Positions 40,259-50,254 of a DNA stretch of 64,000 bases are shown here, one piece after another. The notes below the pieces were generated by a model. That model did not search any database, had not been told where the DNA came from, and saw only the letters and a list, made by a program, of their open reading frames with translations. The position numbers and the translations under genes are program-made. The DNA lies in contig BPCL01000007.1 of NCBI GenBank assembly GCA_019653755.1, positions 1 to 64,000 of the forward strand, read 5' to 3'. Within the stretch, counting starts at the first letter, position 1; each line of letters opens with the position of its first letter. This DNA comes from Woeseia sp. (GTDB lineage: Bacteria > Pseudomonadota > Gammaproteobacteria > Steroidobacterales > UBA11654).

Positions 40259-41045
40259 TTAAAGAGAAATTTCACCGATGAAATAAATCAGAGAGTCTCC
40301 CCCGATCTTTACTCGTTCATCATTATTCTCACAATGCAAAACGCCCCCTCTTTTTGAAAGTTGATGCGCTAATAAAATGTCCTTGGAAAGAATTTTACTC
40401 CAGTAAGGAATCATTGTGGTATGAGCAGAACCAGTCACAGGGTCTTCGTTGACTCCAGTTTGTGGAAAAAAACACCTTGAAACAAAATCTACACTATCAC
40501 CCGGTGCACTGGCGATGAGACCTCTTGAGTCAATTTTTGAGATCTCAATAAAATTTGGTATTAACTCCATTATTATTTTCTCTGTTTCAAAGATAGCTAA
40601 ATAATCGTCTCTGCCTTTAAAGAGAAGTTGTGGCTCAAATCCAAGCAAATCAAGAATAAATTCTTTGTCTTTGACTTTTTTTAGGTGATCAGTTGGGAAA
40701 TCCAGAAATATAAGATCATCTTTTTTCACTGCTCTTAATTCTCCACTTTTTGAATGAAAAGTAATTTGATCTATATGTTCATCAAGATGTTTTTCAAACA
40801 AAATCTTTGCTGATGCTAGAGTCGCATGACCGCAAAAAGTCAACCTCTGTGGTTGGGGTGAACCAACGGATGTTAAAAGGTTCAGTTGAGATATCTATAA
40901 AAGCCGTTTCTGATAAATTATTCTCATTGGCTATAGACTGCATAATCTGTTCTGGCAACTCTTGAGTAAGCGGAACAACTGCTGCAGGATTTCCTGAGAA
41001 TAATTTACTAGTAAAAGCATCAACTTGATAAATGGGTAACTTCAT
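40259..41045 (-). CDS. PhzF family isomerase/epimerase (one frameshift)
   Basis: Member of the PhzF/diaminopimelate-epimerase fold, named for an isomerase of phenazine synthesis. Most bacterial members have unknown roles. From ATG 41045: YQVDAFTSKLFSGNPAAVVP (the usual N-terminus), NENNLSETAFI (catalytic Glu), RWFTPTTEVDF. Here a run of five T's near 40838 breaks the frame; four restore CGHATLASAKILFE, the family's next motif. The C-terminal part has FFPQTGVNEDPVTGSAHT. The spliced length is about 262 residues. No phenazine genes are near, so a role there is not implied. Confidence 0.82.
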
Positions 41046-41066
41046 AACAGTTGGTTATTATGTTTT

Positions 41067-41465
41067 TTATTCCGAAATATTTATCAACTCACTTTTCTCT
41101 AAATTATAGATAAAGCCTTTAAGAATGATGTCTTCAGAAACTAAGTGGTGAGATCTAACCTTTTCGATATCTTCAATAACACTCTGCTCTAGATCTAGGA
41201 AAAGGTTATTTTTTATTGTTTCTGGTAATTCGGAAACTTTATCATCAGGCATTTGCCCCATGAGGCAATCAGTGTGATGAATGATCCACCATTCATTAGC
41301 GTTAAAAAAATTTTTAGTGACGAGCATATAATCTATAGCTTCATCAGTTGCCCTGCCACCCGCGTTCCTAATTACAAATGCCTCAGCATCTTTAAAACCA
41401 CTCATCTCTAGTGGATCGAGTCTGGCATCCATGCAAGTTAACAAAGTGTACTTTTTATTCTCCAT
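41067..41465 (-). CDS. Beta-carbonic anhydrase, mini type
   Basis: Zinc enzyme that interconverts CO2 and bicarbonate. The 132-residue protein keeps the family's ligand set: Cys11 and the Asp13-Arg15 dyad in TCMDARLDP, and His64 with Cys67 in IIHHTDCLMG. VIRNAGGRATDEAIDYML is also typical. It is shorter than plant-type beta enzymes and resembles the short Rv1284-like group. It starts 2 nt after the stop of the carboxyltransferase gene, so the two should be cotranslated; supplying bicarbonate to that biotin-dependent enzyme is a reasonable inference. Confidence 0.8.
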   Translation of the reverse strand: MENKKYTLLTCMDARLDPLEMSGFKDAEAFVIRNAGGRATDEAIDYMLVTKNFFNANEWWIIHHTDCLMGQMPDDKVSELPETIKNNLFLDLEQSVIEDIEKVRSHHLVSEDIILKGFIYNLEKSELINISE

Positions 41466-41467
41466 AG

Positions 41468-42995
41468 CTAACCCTTGGTTTGATTCAATGACATAGTTAT
41501 AGCTTTAGAAATTATAGTTCTAGTATCTTCAGGGTCAATAACTGCGTCTATTTCTAGGTGTGTTGCTGCCTCAATAGCTTTGCCTCTATCGTAAGCTTCA
41601 GCAACAAGTTGATTGAATAAATCTTCCCTTTTTTTGTCATCGCTTTCAGCCTCTAATTCCTTTTTAAATCCTAGCTTTACCGCTCCTTCTAAGCCCATAC
41701 CACCAAACTCAGCTGTCGGCCAAGCGATAGTATATATAGGGTCATGCAAGCTACCGCCAACCATTGCTTGCGCTCCAAGGCCATATCCCTTTCTTAGAAA
41801 CACAGCCGTTATTGGAACATCTAATTGTGAGCCAACCTTAAATAAGCTAGCCATTCTTCTAACCGCACCTTGCTCTTCGCTATCAGGTCCGACCATAAAA
41901 CCTGGAGTATCCACTAAGACCAGCACAGGTAATTTATGGTCATTGCATGTTTTTAGAAAGTCAGCTGCTTTCTCTGAAGGGTTCTGAATCAATTGCGCCT
42001 CCAAGTTGCTGACAATCACTGGCAAGAAGAGCTATGGGTTGACCTTCGATTCTTATAAAACCCGTAATAACACTCCTGCCATAGTTCTTTTTAAGCTCAA
42101 GATAGGTATCGGTATCAGCTAGACATTCTATTATTTCCCTTACTGGGTATGCCCAACGTCTATCCTCTGGAATAATTTCTTTTAGATTGGATTGATCAGC
42201 AAATGAAAATTCATCCACAGGGCCTTGAAAATAAGACAATAATTTCTTTGCAATCGCGGTGGCTTCTTCTTCATCGACTGCCAAATAATCGATCACACCG
42301 TTTTTCTCTTGAATCTCAGAGGGGCCTATTTCTTTGGGGTCAAACATCCCTAAACCCCCACCCTCTATCATGGCGGGTCCTGCCATACCTATCCATGAAT
42401 TTTTTGTAGCAATCCTGAAATCTGAACATCCAAATAAGGCTGCATTTCCAGCAAAGCAATACCCGTTTGCAATAGCTATCTTAAGGCATCGACCTGATAA
42501 TCGAGCCCACGTAGAGAACGAAGGAATATTAAGACCTGCTATCTGGGTCGTCACATCGACATCACCCGGTCGTCCCCCGCCACCTTCGGTATATATTACA
42601 ATCGGCAGGGCAAACCTTTCAGCTTGTTCTGTGATCCGATCTAATTTTTGGTGATGGAAAAATCCTTGGGTCCCTGCTAAAACCGAATAATCATAAACTA
42701 TAGCAACTCCATGAGCTTGAGCCTCGCCAACCTGGTCTGCATTGATCTTGCAAAACCCAGTGATAATGCCGTCCGCTGGCGTTTCTTCTTGAAGCTCCTC
42801 ATAGTCTCTCCGTGTTCGCTGAGCAGCAACTGCAAATTCTCCAAATTCCAAGAAACTATCTTGGTCAACCAAGTGATTCAGGTTTTCTCTTGCTGTTCGA
42901 TAACCTAGATCGTGCCTCTTATTCATTGCTGAAACTCTAGAAGTATCCTTGGATTTCTCGAGTCGGTTTAAAAAGTTTTTAAATTCTTTGTTCAT
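41468..42995 (-). CDS. Acyl-CoA carboxylase carboxyltransferase subunit (one frameshift)
   Basis: Biotin-dependent carboxyltransferase of the propionyl/methylcrotonyl/geranyl-CoA carboxylase beta type. From ATG 42995: LGYRTARENLNHLVDQDSF, FFHHQKLDRITEQAERF, IYTEGGGGRPGDVD, FGCSDFRIATKNSWIGMAGP. The frame breaks near 41982 at CCC; one C fewer gives AIDSEPSEKAADFL and then LVLVDTPGFMVGPDSEEQG and YGLGAQAMVGGS. The spliced length is about 508 residues. No biotin carboxylase or biotin carrier gene is adjacent, so partners must be encoded elsewhere. With two acyl-CoA dehydrogenases upstream it points to branched-chain or isoprenoid acyl-CoA degradation. Confidence 0.85.
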
Positions 42996-43009
42996 CTAGC
43001 AGGTATTTT

Positions 43010-43612
43010 CTATAAGAAAAGTTGAATAGCAATGATTATTAATATTATGCCAATCACTTTTTCAAAAACAGGAATAAAGTTTTCATATTTCTTTGTCAGG
43101 ACTTGATTGGAAAAAATATAAGAGATACCTGTAAACCAAATAAAGGTAGTGATGGACATATATAAACCATAAAACAGTAATAAGATTGTTGTGGTGGATT
43201 CATTAACCACAACTGTGAAGAGCGTTATAAAAAATAATATTGCCTTTGGATTAAGTATATTAGTGATCAAACCCAGAACATAAGAACCTAAATAATTCTC
43301 ATTGTGTTTTCTATTCTCATTATTTAATGGGTTCGGTTTAGCAAAGAACGATAAGCAGCCGAGATAAGCGATATAGACAGCTGCAATCATCTTTAACCAG
43401 TTAAAAAAATCAGGATTGGATGATATGAGAAGAGAAACGCCAGTAATTGCTATGAATGAATGGAAGATTATGCCGGTGGCTATCCCAGCACTTGCCCAGA
43501 TAGCTACTGTTCTACCAAACCTTAGCGATTGTCTGGTAACGAGCAAGAAGTCAGGTCCTGGACTTGCAACAGCGAATAGGTGTAGCAATACAATTGTGAA
43601 GAATTCGAGCAC
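43010..43612 (-). CDS. LysE/RhtB family exporter
   Basis: Inner-membrane amino acid or metabolite exporter of the LysE superfamily. The 200 residues show the family start LLHLFAVASPGPDFLLVTRQ, then FGRTVAIWASAGIATG, a central basic loop, and GLITNILNPKAILFFITLFT, with about six hydrophobic segments. The frame is clean. It lies 14 nt upstream of the carboxyltransferase and 21 nt downstream of an acyl-CoA dehydrogenase gene. Substrate cannot be read from the sequence. Confidence 0.87.
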   Translation of the reverse strand: MLEFFTIVLLHLFAVASPGPDFLLVTRQSLRFGRTVAIWASAGIATGIIFHSFIAITGVSLLISSNPDFFNWLKMIAAVYIAYLGCLSFFAKPNPLNNENRKHNENYLGSYVLGLITNILNPKAILFFITLFTVVVNESTTTILLLFYGLYMSITTFIWFTGISYIFSNQVLTKKYENFIPVFEKVIGIILIIIAIQLFL

Positions 43613-43633
43613 GATGTTGTTTGATTGTTATTT

Positions 43634-44731
43634 TTAATACTTCTTCAGATGATAATCAGAATTACCAAATAAAGCATCTATAGCGACCAACTTCTTGAGA
43701 TAATGACCAATCAGCATCTCATCACTAACGCCCATTCCCCCATGCAGTTGGACCGCTTCTTGAGAAACTAATCTACCCGAAGTGCCGATTTGATATTTGA
43801 GAGCCGAAACAGACTTGGATTTAGTGTCTTGATTAGAATCACACTCGAGCATGGCTTTATATAAAAGTGATTTACACACTTCTGTTTCCATAAACATATC
43901 AACCATTCTATGCTGGAGAACTTGGAATTTACTGATCGGTTGGCCAAACTGTTGTCTGCCCTTGGTGTATTCTATGGTTTTCATATAGCAGGCGGTCATG
44001 CAACCAATGCTTTCTGCACTAACGCAAAGCGTGGCCAGATTAATTGCTTCATTGAGAAGTCCCTCAGCTTCATCACCGATTGCAAGAATTGCATCTTTGG
44101 ACACATTAACATCCTTGAAGCTAATTTCTGTACAGGTCTGCCCGTCTACTGTAGGGAACTCAATGAACGATAATCCAGATTGTTCTTTATCAATTAATAT
44201 CAGTGCCTTTTTATCGTCATAACTGACCCAAACGATTAAATCATCTGCATTGCCACCATTGAGAACCAAAGACTTCTTACCGTTAATAATTATATTCTCG
44301 CCGTCATTAACTGCTGATGTCTCTGGATCAGCATGATCAAAGTTTTGGTTTGGCTCAATATAGGCCAAGGAGACATGTTTGTTTCCTGATGTGATTGCCT
44401 CAACAAATTCAACACGTTGGCTAAAAGATGAATTATCTATAATGTATCCCGATAAAACGACGGTGCTTAAATAAGGCTCAAGAACAAGAACCTTTCCAAA
44501 TTCTTCAAACAAAATTGAAAGTTCTACAGGCCCACATCCAAAACCACCTGAATCCTCGTTAAACGGAAGAGATAACCAACCTAATTCAGAAAAGAGTTTC
44601 CAAAAATCTCTATCAAAACCTTCTCCAGATTTGATAATTTCCTCTCTTTTCTCAAAAGTATAGTCTGACATACAGAATTTCTGTATCTCCTCTCTGAGCA
44701 TTTTTTGTTCGTCTGAAAAATTTAAATCCAT
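43634..44731 (-). CDS. Acyl-CoA dehydrogenase (subunit of a likely pair)
   Basis: FAD-dependent acyl-CoA dehydrogenase fold of 365 residues. N-terminal LNFSDEQKMLREEIQKFC, the middle TSAVNDGENIIINGKKSLVL, and the C-terminal KGRQQFGQPISKFQVLQHRM (FAD-binding) and VQLHGGMGVSDEMLIGHYLK are typical. The position of the catalytic Glu loop of medium-chain enzymes (YEGT) reads DALFGNSDYHL, so the usual base is absent. It follows a second, larger acyl-CoA dehydrogenase by 2 nt. Such adjacent unequal pairs form alpha2beta2 enzymes in steroid and sterol side-chain degradation, a plausible but unproven model. Confidence 0.85.
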   Translation of the reverse strand: MDLNFSDEQKMLREEIQKFCMSDYTFEKREEIIKSGEGFDRDFWKLFSELGWLSLPFNEDSGGFGCGPVELSILFEEFGKVLVLEPYLSTVVLSGYIIDNSSFSQRVEFVEAITSGNKHVSLAYIEPNQNFDHADPETSAVNDGENIIINGKKSLVLNGGNADDLIVWVSYDDKKALILIDKEQSGLSFIEFPTVDGQTCTEISFKDVNVSKDAILAIGDEAEGLLNEAINLATLCVSAESIGCMTACYMKTIEYTKGRQQFGQPISKFQVLQHRMVDMFMETEVCKSLLYKAMLECDSNQDTKSKSVSALKYQIGTSGRLVSQEAVQLHGGMGVSDEMLIGHYLKKLVAIDALFGNSDYHLKKY

Positions 44732-44733
44732 AG

Positions 44734-45903
44734 CTATAAACCGAGTATCATCTTGGCAATAATATTCTTTTGTATTTCGTTGCTGCCCCCATAGATTGAG
44801 GTTTTTCGATAGTTAAGATATTTTGCAAGAGCCTTAGCTGCATAATCAGGACCGTCAGGTTGGGAGTCCGCTTCATGACCTTTGGGGCCAGGATAAATAA
44901 GCGCGTGTTCTCCCGCTGCCTCGACAAACAATTCCGTTAGTCGTTGTTGAATCTCGGTCCCTCGAATTTTTAAAATTGAAGATTCCGGTCCCGGATGCCC
45001 TTTAGTTTCTATATCTGACAACATCCTTAAGCCGGATATTTCTAGAGCTGAAAGATCAATCTCAAGTTTTTTAACCTTCCTCGATAAATCTGAATTGTTA
45101 AGTTTTGAGACTATTTCTTTTAATTTATTTAATTGTCGAATCTCAGCACCAACAACAGCTATACCAAATCGTTCATTAGCTAATAAAAATTTAGCGTAGG
45201 TCCAACCTTTACCTTCCTCACCTATAAGATTTTCAGCGGGTACTTTGACATCAGTAAAAAAGACCGTATTGACCTCATGTGCACCATCAATGGTAATGAT
45301 CGGCTCGACTTCAACTCCTGGGCTCTTCATGTCAATGAGCAGGAATGAAATACCTTCCTGTCTTTTCTCTGTTGTTTCTGTTCTAACCAGGTTGAAAATC
45401 CAATCAGAATGCTGTGCTAGTGTGGTCCAAGTTTTGGAGCCATTGACTATGTAATGATCCCCCTCTTTAACTGCCTTAGTGCTTAATGAGGCTAAATCCG
45501 AGCCAGAGCCTGGTTCTGAGTATCCTTGAGACCACCAAGTATTGAAATTCAATATGTCCGGTAGAAATCTTTTCTTTTGCTCTTCATTGCCAAAAGTATA
45601 GATAACAGGTCCGACCATAGCGACTCCGAAGGGCAATATAGCTGGACATCCGGCAAGGCCAAATTCTTTTTGAAAGATATATATCTGAGTGGATGTCCAG
45701 CCGGTGCCACCGTATTCAGTGGGCCAATTGAATCCCATCCATCCCTTGGCAGCAATGGCTTTATGAAAATCGGTTATATCCTCTTTGGTTAAGGCCTCAC
45801 CCTTGTCTTGTTTTTCCTTGACGTGTTTAGGGTAATCGTTTTCAATCCAGGATCTTATTTCATCTCTGAATTCAAGGTCTTTGTCTGTAAAACTTATTTC
45901 CAT
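44734..45903 (-). CDS. Acyl-CoA dehydrogenase (larger subunit of a likely pair)
   Basis: Acyl-CoA dehydrogenase of 389 residues. Family marks: MEISFTDKDLEFRDEIRSWI, WPTEYGGTGWTSTQIYIFQK, WSQGYSEPGSGSDLASLST (acyl-CoA and FAD contacts), YIVNGSKTWTT, and FLLANERFGIAVVGAEIRQL. It ends TSIYGGSNEIQKNIIAKMIL, where the catalytic loop has YGGS rather than YEGT. The length and ending resemble the FadE/CaiA-like enzymes that work as mixed pairs. It is the first gene of the run toward the LysE exporter and carboxyltransferase, all within 25 nt of each other. Confidence 0.87.
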   Translation of the reverse strand: MEISFTDKDLEFRDEIRSWIENDYPKHVKEKQDKGEALTKEDITDFHKAIAAKGWMGFNWPTEYGGTGWTSTQIYIFQKEFGLAGCPAILPFGVAMVGPVIYTFGNEEQKKRFLPDILNFNTWWSQGYSEPGSGSDLASLSTKAVKEGDHYIVNGSKTWTTLAQHSDWIFNLVRTETTEKRQEGISFLLIDMKSPGVEVEPIITIDGAHEVNTVFFTDVKVPAENLIGEEGKGWTYAKFLLANERFGIAVVGAEIRQLNKLKEIVSKLNNSDLSRKVKKLEIDLSALEISGLRMLSDIETKGHPGPESSILKIRGTEIQQRLTELFVEAAGEHALIYPGPKGHEADSQPDGPDYAAKALAKYLNYRKTSIYGGSNEIQKNIIAKMILGL

Positions 45904-45977
45904 ATCATGTGTTCAATAAATAACATTTAATAACAGAGCCCAAATACTACGCCCAAATTAAATTGTTCACTACTTTT

Positions 45978-47703
45978 TTATTCGTTGGCTGAGTCAATCC
46001 AGATTGGCGAGGACCACGCCATTTCAGTCACAGTTGCAGGTATATCATCCGGCGGTTGAATCCCTAAGGCTATACTGTCATAAGTTGACCATCGGCAAGT
46101 GGGCACCTGTAGCACTCTGACATAATAAAATGCGTTTTGCTCAGGCTTATAAGTTTCATCGGTCCAAGAAACTTTAATTTCATCTTCTCCTTGCTGTTGA
46201 TCAATCTCGCAAGTCTTTAAATCAACTTTAAAAACTTCGTCTGAACAGGATTGACTGCAATAGATATCTAAAACTCTTTCCAAAGCTATGCCATTACTGG
46301 TCCATCCCTTGATCAACTGAACCTTATGCAGAGGTCCTTCGAGAGGATCCTTTTGAGCAACAATACTAAACTCAGGCATATTATCCATGTCCGCTTTTAC
46401 CGTACTTCCCATCGGATGCGTCTCTTGCTGCGATTCAAAGTTGACTGAGAATTTCAATCTTATTCGAGTTCCGCTGGTAGCATAAACTTCTTTTCTCTGC
46501 ATCGAATCAAAAAGAGCATCACGTGTGTTTTGATCTGCCCAAATAGCAGCCAGTCCTCCAGGGGTGTTGTTTACTCTGTTGGAATTGCTTAAACGAGTTT
46601 CCGCTGGTGCAGTAAAGACACCGGATGCACCCCTAAAGTCATATTCTTCAGTATCACCAGGGTTAGAATTATGCGTATCTGTACTGCCTATAAAGCCAAA
46701 ATCCATGGGGTTAAATCCTATTTCTTCCTTGTATTGTAATCCCAACTTGAGACCATCTCTTACCATTGAAGTTGGATGAATGCACTGAGTCTCTTGGCCC
46801 GGTTCACAACGAGTTAGGTATTGTTCAATATTGCACTCTTCATCTGTGGTACCAAAGCCTATAGCGCATTCTGAACTGCCTTTGACTTGAAACATCTCAA
46901 CAATTGGTTCGAATTGATCTCTCAGTTTCCACGCTTCAAGGTCGTAGGGGTCACCGTCAATGGTGATGTTAGCAAAAGCCAACCCCCATGAAAGGTTTGA
47001 GTTATGAGGTATGGTGATAAATTGACAATTGCCTAAACACAAGTCATCGAGTTGCTTCCATAAATCAATTTCAGTCGCTGCATGGAACATTGAAACGGCG
47101 TGATCTGGAACAGAGTCGTTCCTGAAGATAACATTGCGATGATGCTTTCCTACATCAGGTAAAGTGGGTGAGTATTCATAAGCGTGAAAGGTAGTAAATT
47201 TTCCAGGGTCATTATGTATGTTGTTAACCTCGATAATCTTATCCCATGTCATTTTTGCAAACTTATGTAATTTCTCATGATCACCGGCAGCATCCAGCAT
47301 TGGATTATCAGGTGGTCTTTTAGCTCCATTGGCTCTGAGTTGCAAAAAGAATAGTAAGTCTGGGCTTTCGAGTCTCCGACACAGAATCAAGGTAGAGAGT
47401 GTTGCCTCTTCATCGTCACAACCTTCATGGATTCCAAAAGATTCTGAATGATCTGTGATTGCAGCAAAATCCAGTGGTGTTCGCAACTGCATTATTTCTC
47501 CTTCAACATTTTCGACGGCTTCACCCTTAGCTACTCGGTATGATTCGTCTAATGAGAGACGATTACCAAAAATGTAAGAATCAAATGACAGAGATGAATG
47601 CACATGCAAATCTCCAAAATAGACATTTTTTGTTTCATCTTCAGAAAAGGACAGTAAACAAGCTAGAAAAAATTAGAATACAAAAAAAGTTAATCAGTTT
47701 CAT
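45978..47703 (-). CDS. DUF3604 protein, exported (one frameshift)
   Basis: PHP-like metalloprotein family of unknown activity, often secreted by marine bacteria. From ATG 47703 the sequence gives a hydrophobic leader (MKLINFFCILIF). A run of six T's near 47665 breaks the frame; five give LACLLSFSEDETKNVYFGD, which joins HVHSSLSFDSYIFGNRLS, the family's metal-binding start (DLHVHSS). Further His/Asp motifs: LDFAAITDHSESFG, TTFHAYEYSP, ITIPHNSNLSWG and GFIGSTDTHNSNPG. The C-terminal half has several cysteines (YCSQSCSDEVF). The spliced length is about 575 residues. It stands alone between the acyl-CoA dehydrogenases and a membrane protein. Confidence 0.83.
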
Positions 47704-47743
47704 TTGGATAATTTACACCACAACAATTTCAAAGTTTATTTAT

Positions 47744-48436
47744 TTATTTGGAATTATTTAGCTCCAGTTGCTGATGAAAACCAAAGCTTAATGAAAAAAT
47801 GCTCACTATATGAACCAATGAAATCATCTTTTGAATGGTTGCCTGTCGGACCATCTCTTCAGGATCAAGTAAAGCATTACCGCCAAATAATTGATACATG
47901 ACATAGGCAAATGTACTCAAAAGAAAGAACATAGTGATCCAAGAATAGCGATTATCAACAGGGCTACGAACTAAAACGATGAAATAGAGAATGGCCGCAG
48001 GCACCATTAATCTAAAACCATTTAGTGCAAAAAAGACATGCTCCTTTCTGAATAAATCATGAGGCGTAAAGCCTACTCCAGCAAAGAATAATGCCCCAAA
48101 TAATAGAAATGCAGAACCAATAATTGCTAGCTTATAGTTCATCGCATCATCTTTGAATAAACTAGGGATAAACAGAAAGGCAATACCACCAAAACCAAAA
48201 ATCACCATGGAAAGATTGAAAAAGAAAGCTGAAATTGTATTGGTTGCTCCTGAATGTGATCTGATCCCACCAAGATCGCTGAGAAAGTTATGGGTAAAGG
48301 AATAGCCAATTTGCTCAGCATTATGGATATTACCACCTGGATAAAAAATGATGGCAGCCAAAACTCCTGCTACAAATAAGACAGGAATATAGCGAATAAC
48401 TTTTATAGCCCAAAGATTATATAAATTTGTTCCCAT
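47744..48436 (-). CDS. DUF998-like polytopic membrane protein
   Basis: Integral membrane protein of about 230 residues with six hydrophobic segments. The NFLSDLGGIRSHSGATNTIS loop after the first helix is the hallmark of DUF998 proteins; later VGFTPHDLFRKEHVFFALNG is a second conserved loop. The likely start is ATG 48436, which overlaps the aquaporin stop by 4 nt (ATGA). It would be cotranscribed with the aquaporin and the luciferase-like monooxygenase. Function unknown. Confidence 0.72.
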   Translation of the reverse strand: MGTNLYNLWAIKVIRYIPVLFVAGVLAAIIFYPGGNIHNAEQIGYSFTHNFLSDLGGIRSHSGATNTISAFFFNLSMVIFGFGGIAFLFIPSLFKDDAMNYKLAIIGSAFLLFGALFFAGVGFTPHDLFRKEHVFFALNGFRLMVPAAILYFIVLVRSPVDNRYSWITMFFLLSTFAYVMYQLFGGNALLDPEEMVRQATIQKMISLVHIVSIFSLSFGFHQQLELNNSK

Positions 48437-49089
48437 CAATCTTCTTGCAAATACTTCATAAATACCATCGCCATAATAGCGCCCAACACTTGAAAAACAA
48501 TGAAGGCAATAATGAATTGTGGATCAATCCCTGTAAAAGTATTGGTAAATCCTCTGGCTAAAGTAACAGCTGGATTTGCAAAGGAGGTTGAAGATGTAAA
48601 CCAGTAACCTGCTGATATGTATAACCCAACTGCTGGTGCAACTGCTGAAATATTGAGTTTTCTCACACCAAGAATTGTGATTAATAATCCGAAGGTGGCA
48701 ATAAATTCTCCAAGATAAATATTAGATCCACCTCTATAATTTTCTGAGATTTGCAGTGAATCCAAACCAAACATAGTATTAGCTAGAATTACACCTAATA
48801 GCCCACCCGTAAATTGAAATAAGATAAAAGAGATAAATTCTTTTATCTCCATCTCTTTTTTTAAGTACATCACCAAACTTACGCAAGGATTAAAATGAGC
48901 GCCTGAGATATTTATAAAGATCCAAATAAGAGCCGTTAAACCAGCCCCTGTTGCAATTGTATTGGCTAATAAAATACTTAGCTGATCACTGGATAGGGAT
49001 TCAGCCATAATTCCTGAGCCAACAACAATCATTACCAGAAAGCAGGTACCAATAAACTCAGCTAAAAGTTTCGGAAGGATATTTAACAT
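48436..49089 (-). CDS. Aquaporin (MIP family), AqpS-like
   Basis: Membrane channel of the major intrinsic protein family, for water or small neutral solutes. I start it at ATG 49089 (MLNILPKLLAEFIGTCFLV), one base after the upstream stop; a longer frame to 49176 would lie inside that gene. The two channel motifs are HFNPCVSL (first NPA changed to NPC) and SFANPAVTLARGFT (second NPA intact, with the filter Arg). The stretch YWFTSSTSFANPAVTLA resembles AqpS of rhizobial arsenic operons, which passes arsenite, but no ars genes are near. About 217 residues with six helices. Confidence 0.85.
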   Translation of the reverse strand: MLNILPKLLAEFIGTCFLVMIVVGSGIMAESLSSDQLSILLANTIATGAGLTALIWIFINISGAHFNPCVSLVMYLKKEMEIKEFISFILFQFTGGLLGVILANTMFGLDSLQISENYRGGSNIYLGEFIATFGLLITILGVRKLNISAVAPAVGLYISAGYWFTSSTSFANPAVTLARGFTNTFTGIDPQFIIAFIVFQVLGAIMAMVFMKYLQED

Positions 49090-49090
49090 T

Positions 49091-50251
49091 TCAATCTTTT
49101 GATTCGTTATAGCGATCAATTTGTTCAGTAGTGGCTCTCTCACTGCTTGCTTTAAAGTCACTTTGACTTGATGCAACCCACTTATTGGAACTAACTCTTT
49201 GTGAATTCAGATCATTAAAATGTGGAAACACATATCTTGCTATTAGCTCATAAGATTTTAATTTTGCTTCAAATGGTGCCCAATTATGATCAGTAATAAG
49301 AAAACAACCAAAACCTCCTTGTGAAGCTTCCCATAAAGTTTCTATTTGATTGATTACCACATCTGGTGTCCCTACTGCTGCCATTCCACTTTCTATAAGA
49401 TGAGAAAGTGGATCGCTCCTTCTGTCTTCTGGAACCATTGGCACTACAGCGACATCTTCAAAATATTGTGTCCATTCTTCCAGACCAAATTGAACATCCT
49501 TAATTGCTTGTTCATTTGTTTCTGCCACATGAACTAATCCAATCATTCTCCAACTACTGCGATGCATTTCATTTCCATATTTTTTTGCAGCTTCAGTGGC
49601 TATATCCCAATTTGTTCCAGCTGTATTTAAAGCTGGTGCCGCAGTTGCACTTAATGACATTAAGCCGGTACCATATTTGCCAGCAGCTGTGGGTCCGGAT
49701 GGAGAGACCATGGATGCAGTTACAACTTCAATTGATTCGTTAGCGTAGGGCTTCATTTGTAATCTCGCTTCATTTAACTCGTACCAATCTGTTTTATTTG
49801 TAACTATCTCACCATTGAATAATCTCAAAATATCACCCAGAGCTTCTTCCATCATGTCTCTCTGTTTGGTGGTTTCGATACCCATCATTTTGGCATCAGA
49901 AACAAGCGCTCCTGGGCCGACACCTAGCATGGCTCTCCCTTGGGTCATGTTATGAAGTTGAATAAATCGATCAGCAAAAACCAAGGGGTGATGATAGGGT
50001 AAAGATGAAACTCCTGTTCCCAATTTAATTCGACGGGTAGAGTTATGTGCAGCCAAGATCATTAATTCTGGTGATGCGAATAATTCCGTTCCAGCCGAAT
50101 GATGCTCTCCGAACCAAGCTTCGTCATAACCTAAAGAATCCATATGCTCAACAAGTTTGATATCCCTTTCAATGCAGAGAGTAGGATTTTCTTTTATAGA
50201 ATGAATAGGTGGTATGAAGGTACCAAATTTTAGTGAACTATCTCCCTTCAT
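49091..50251 (-). CDS. Luciferase-like (LLM class) flavin-dependent monooxygenase
   Basis: Two-component flavin monooxygenase family with a TIM barrel; it needs reduced flavin from a separate reductase. The 386 residues show LVEHMDSLGYDEAWFGEHHS, IKLGTGVSSLPYHHPLVFAD, MTQGRAMLGVGPGALVSDAK and the C-terminal VGTPDVVINQIETLW. It resembles the limonene or alkane monooxygenase-like group, though the substrate is unknown. It follows an ABM-domain gene by 3 nt and precedes the aquaporin by one base, so these four genes form one operon. Confidence 0.85.
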   Translation of the reverse strand: MKGDSSLKFGTFIPPIHSIKENPTLCIERDIKLVEHMDSLGYDEAWFGEHHSAGTELFASPELMILAAHNSTRRIKLGTGVSSLPYHHPLVFADRFIQLHNMTQGRAMLGVGPGALVSDAKMMGIETTKQRDMMEEALGDILRLFNGEIVTNKTDWYELNEARLQMKPYANESIEVVTASMVSPSGPTAAGKYGTGLMSLSATAAPALNTAGTNWDIATEAAKKYGNEMHRSSWRMIGLVHVAETNEQAIKDVQFGLEEWTQYFEDVAVVPMVPEDRRSDPLSHLIESGMAAVGTPDVVINQIETLWEASQGGFGCFLITDHNWAPFEAKLKSYELIARYVFPHFNDLNSQRVSSNKWVASSQSDFKASSERATTEQIDRYNESKD

Positions 50252-50254
50252 TTA

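Noticed and set aside
40259-41045. Phenazine biosynthesis locus
   Set aside because: PhzF-fold proteins are widespread, and no other phenazine gene is in the window.
48436-49176. Aquaporin with a 29-residue N-terminal extension
   Set aside because: The extension lies inside the upstream monooxygenase gene; the ATG at 49089 follows that gene's stop and matches the usual family start.
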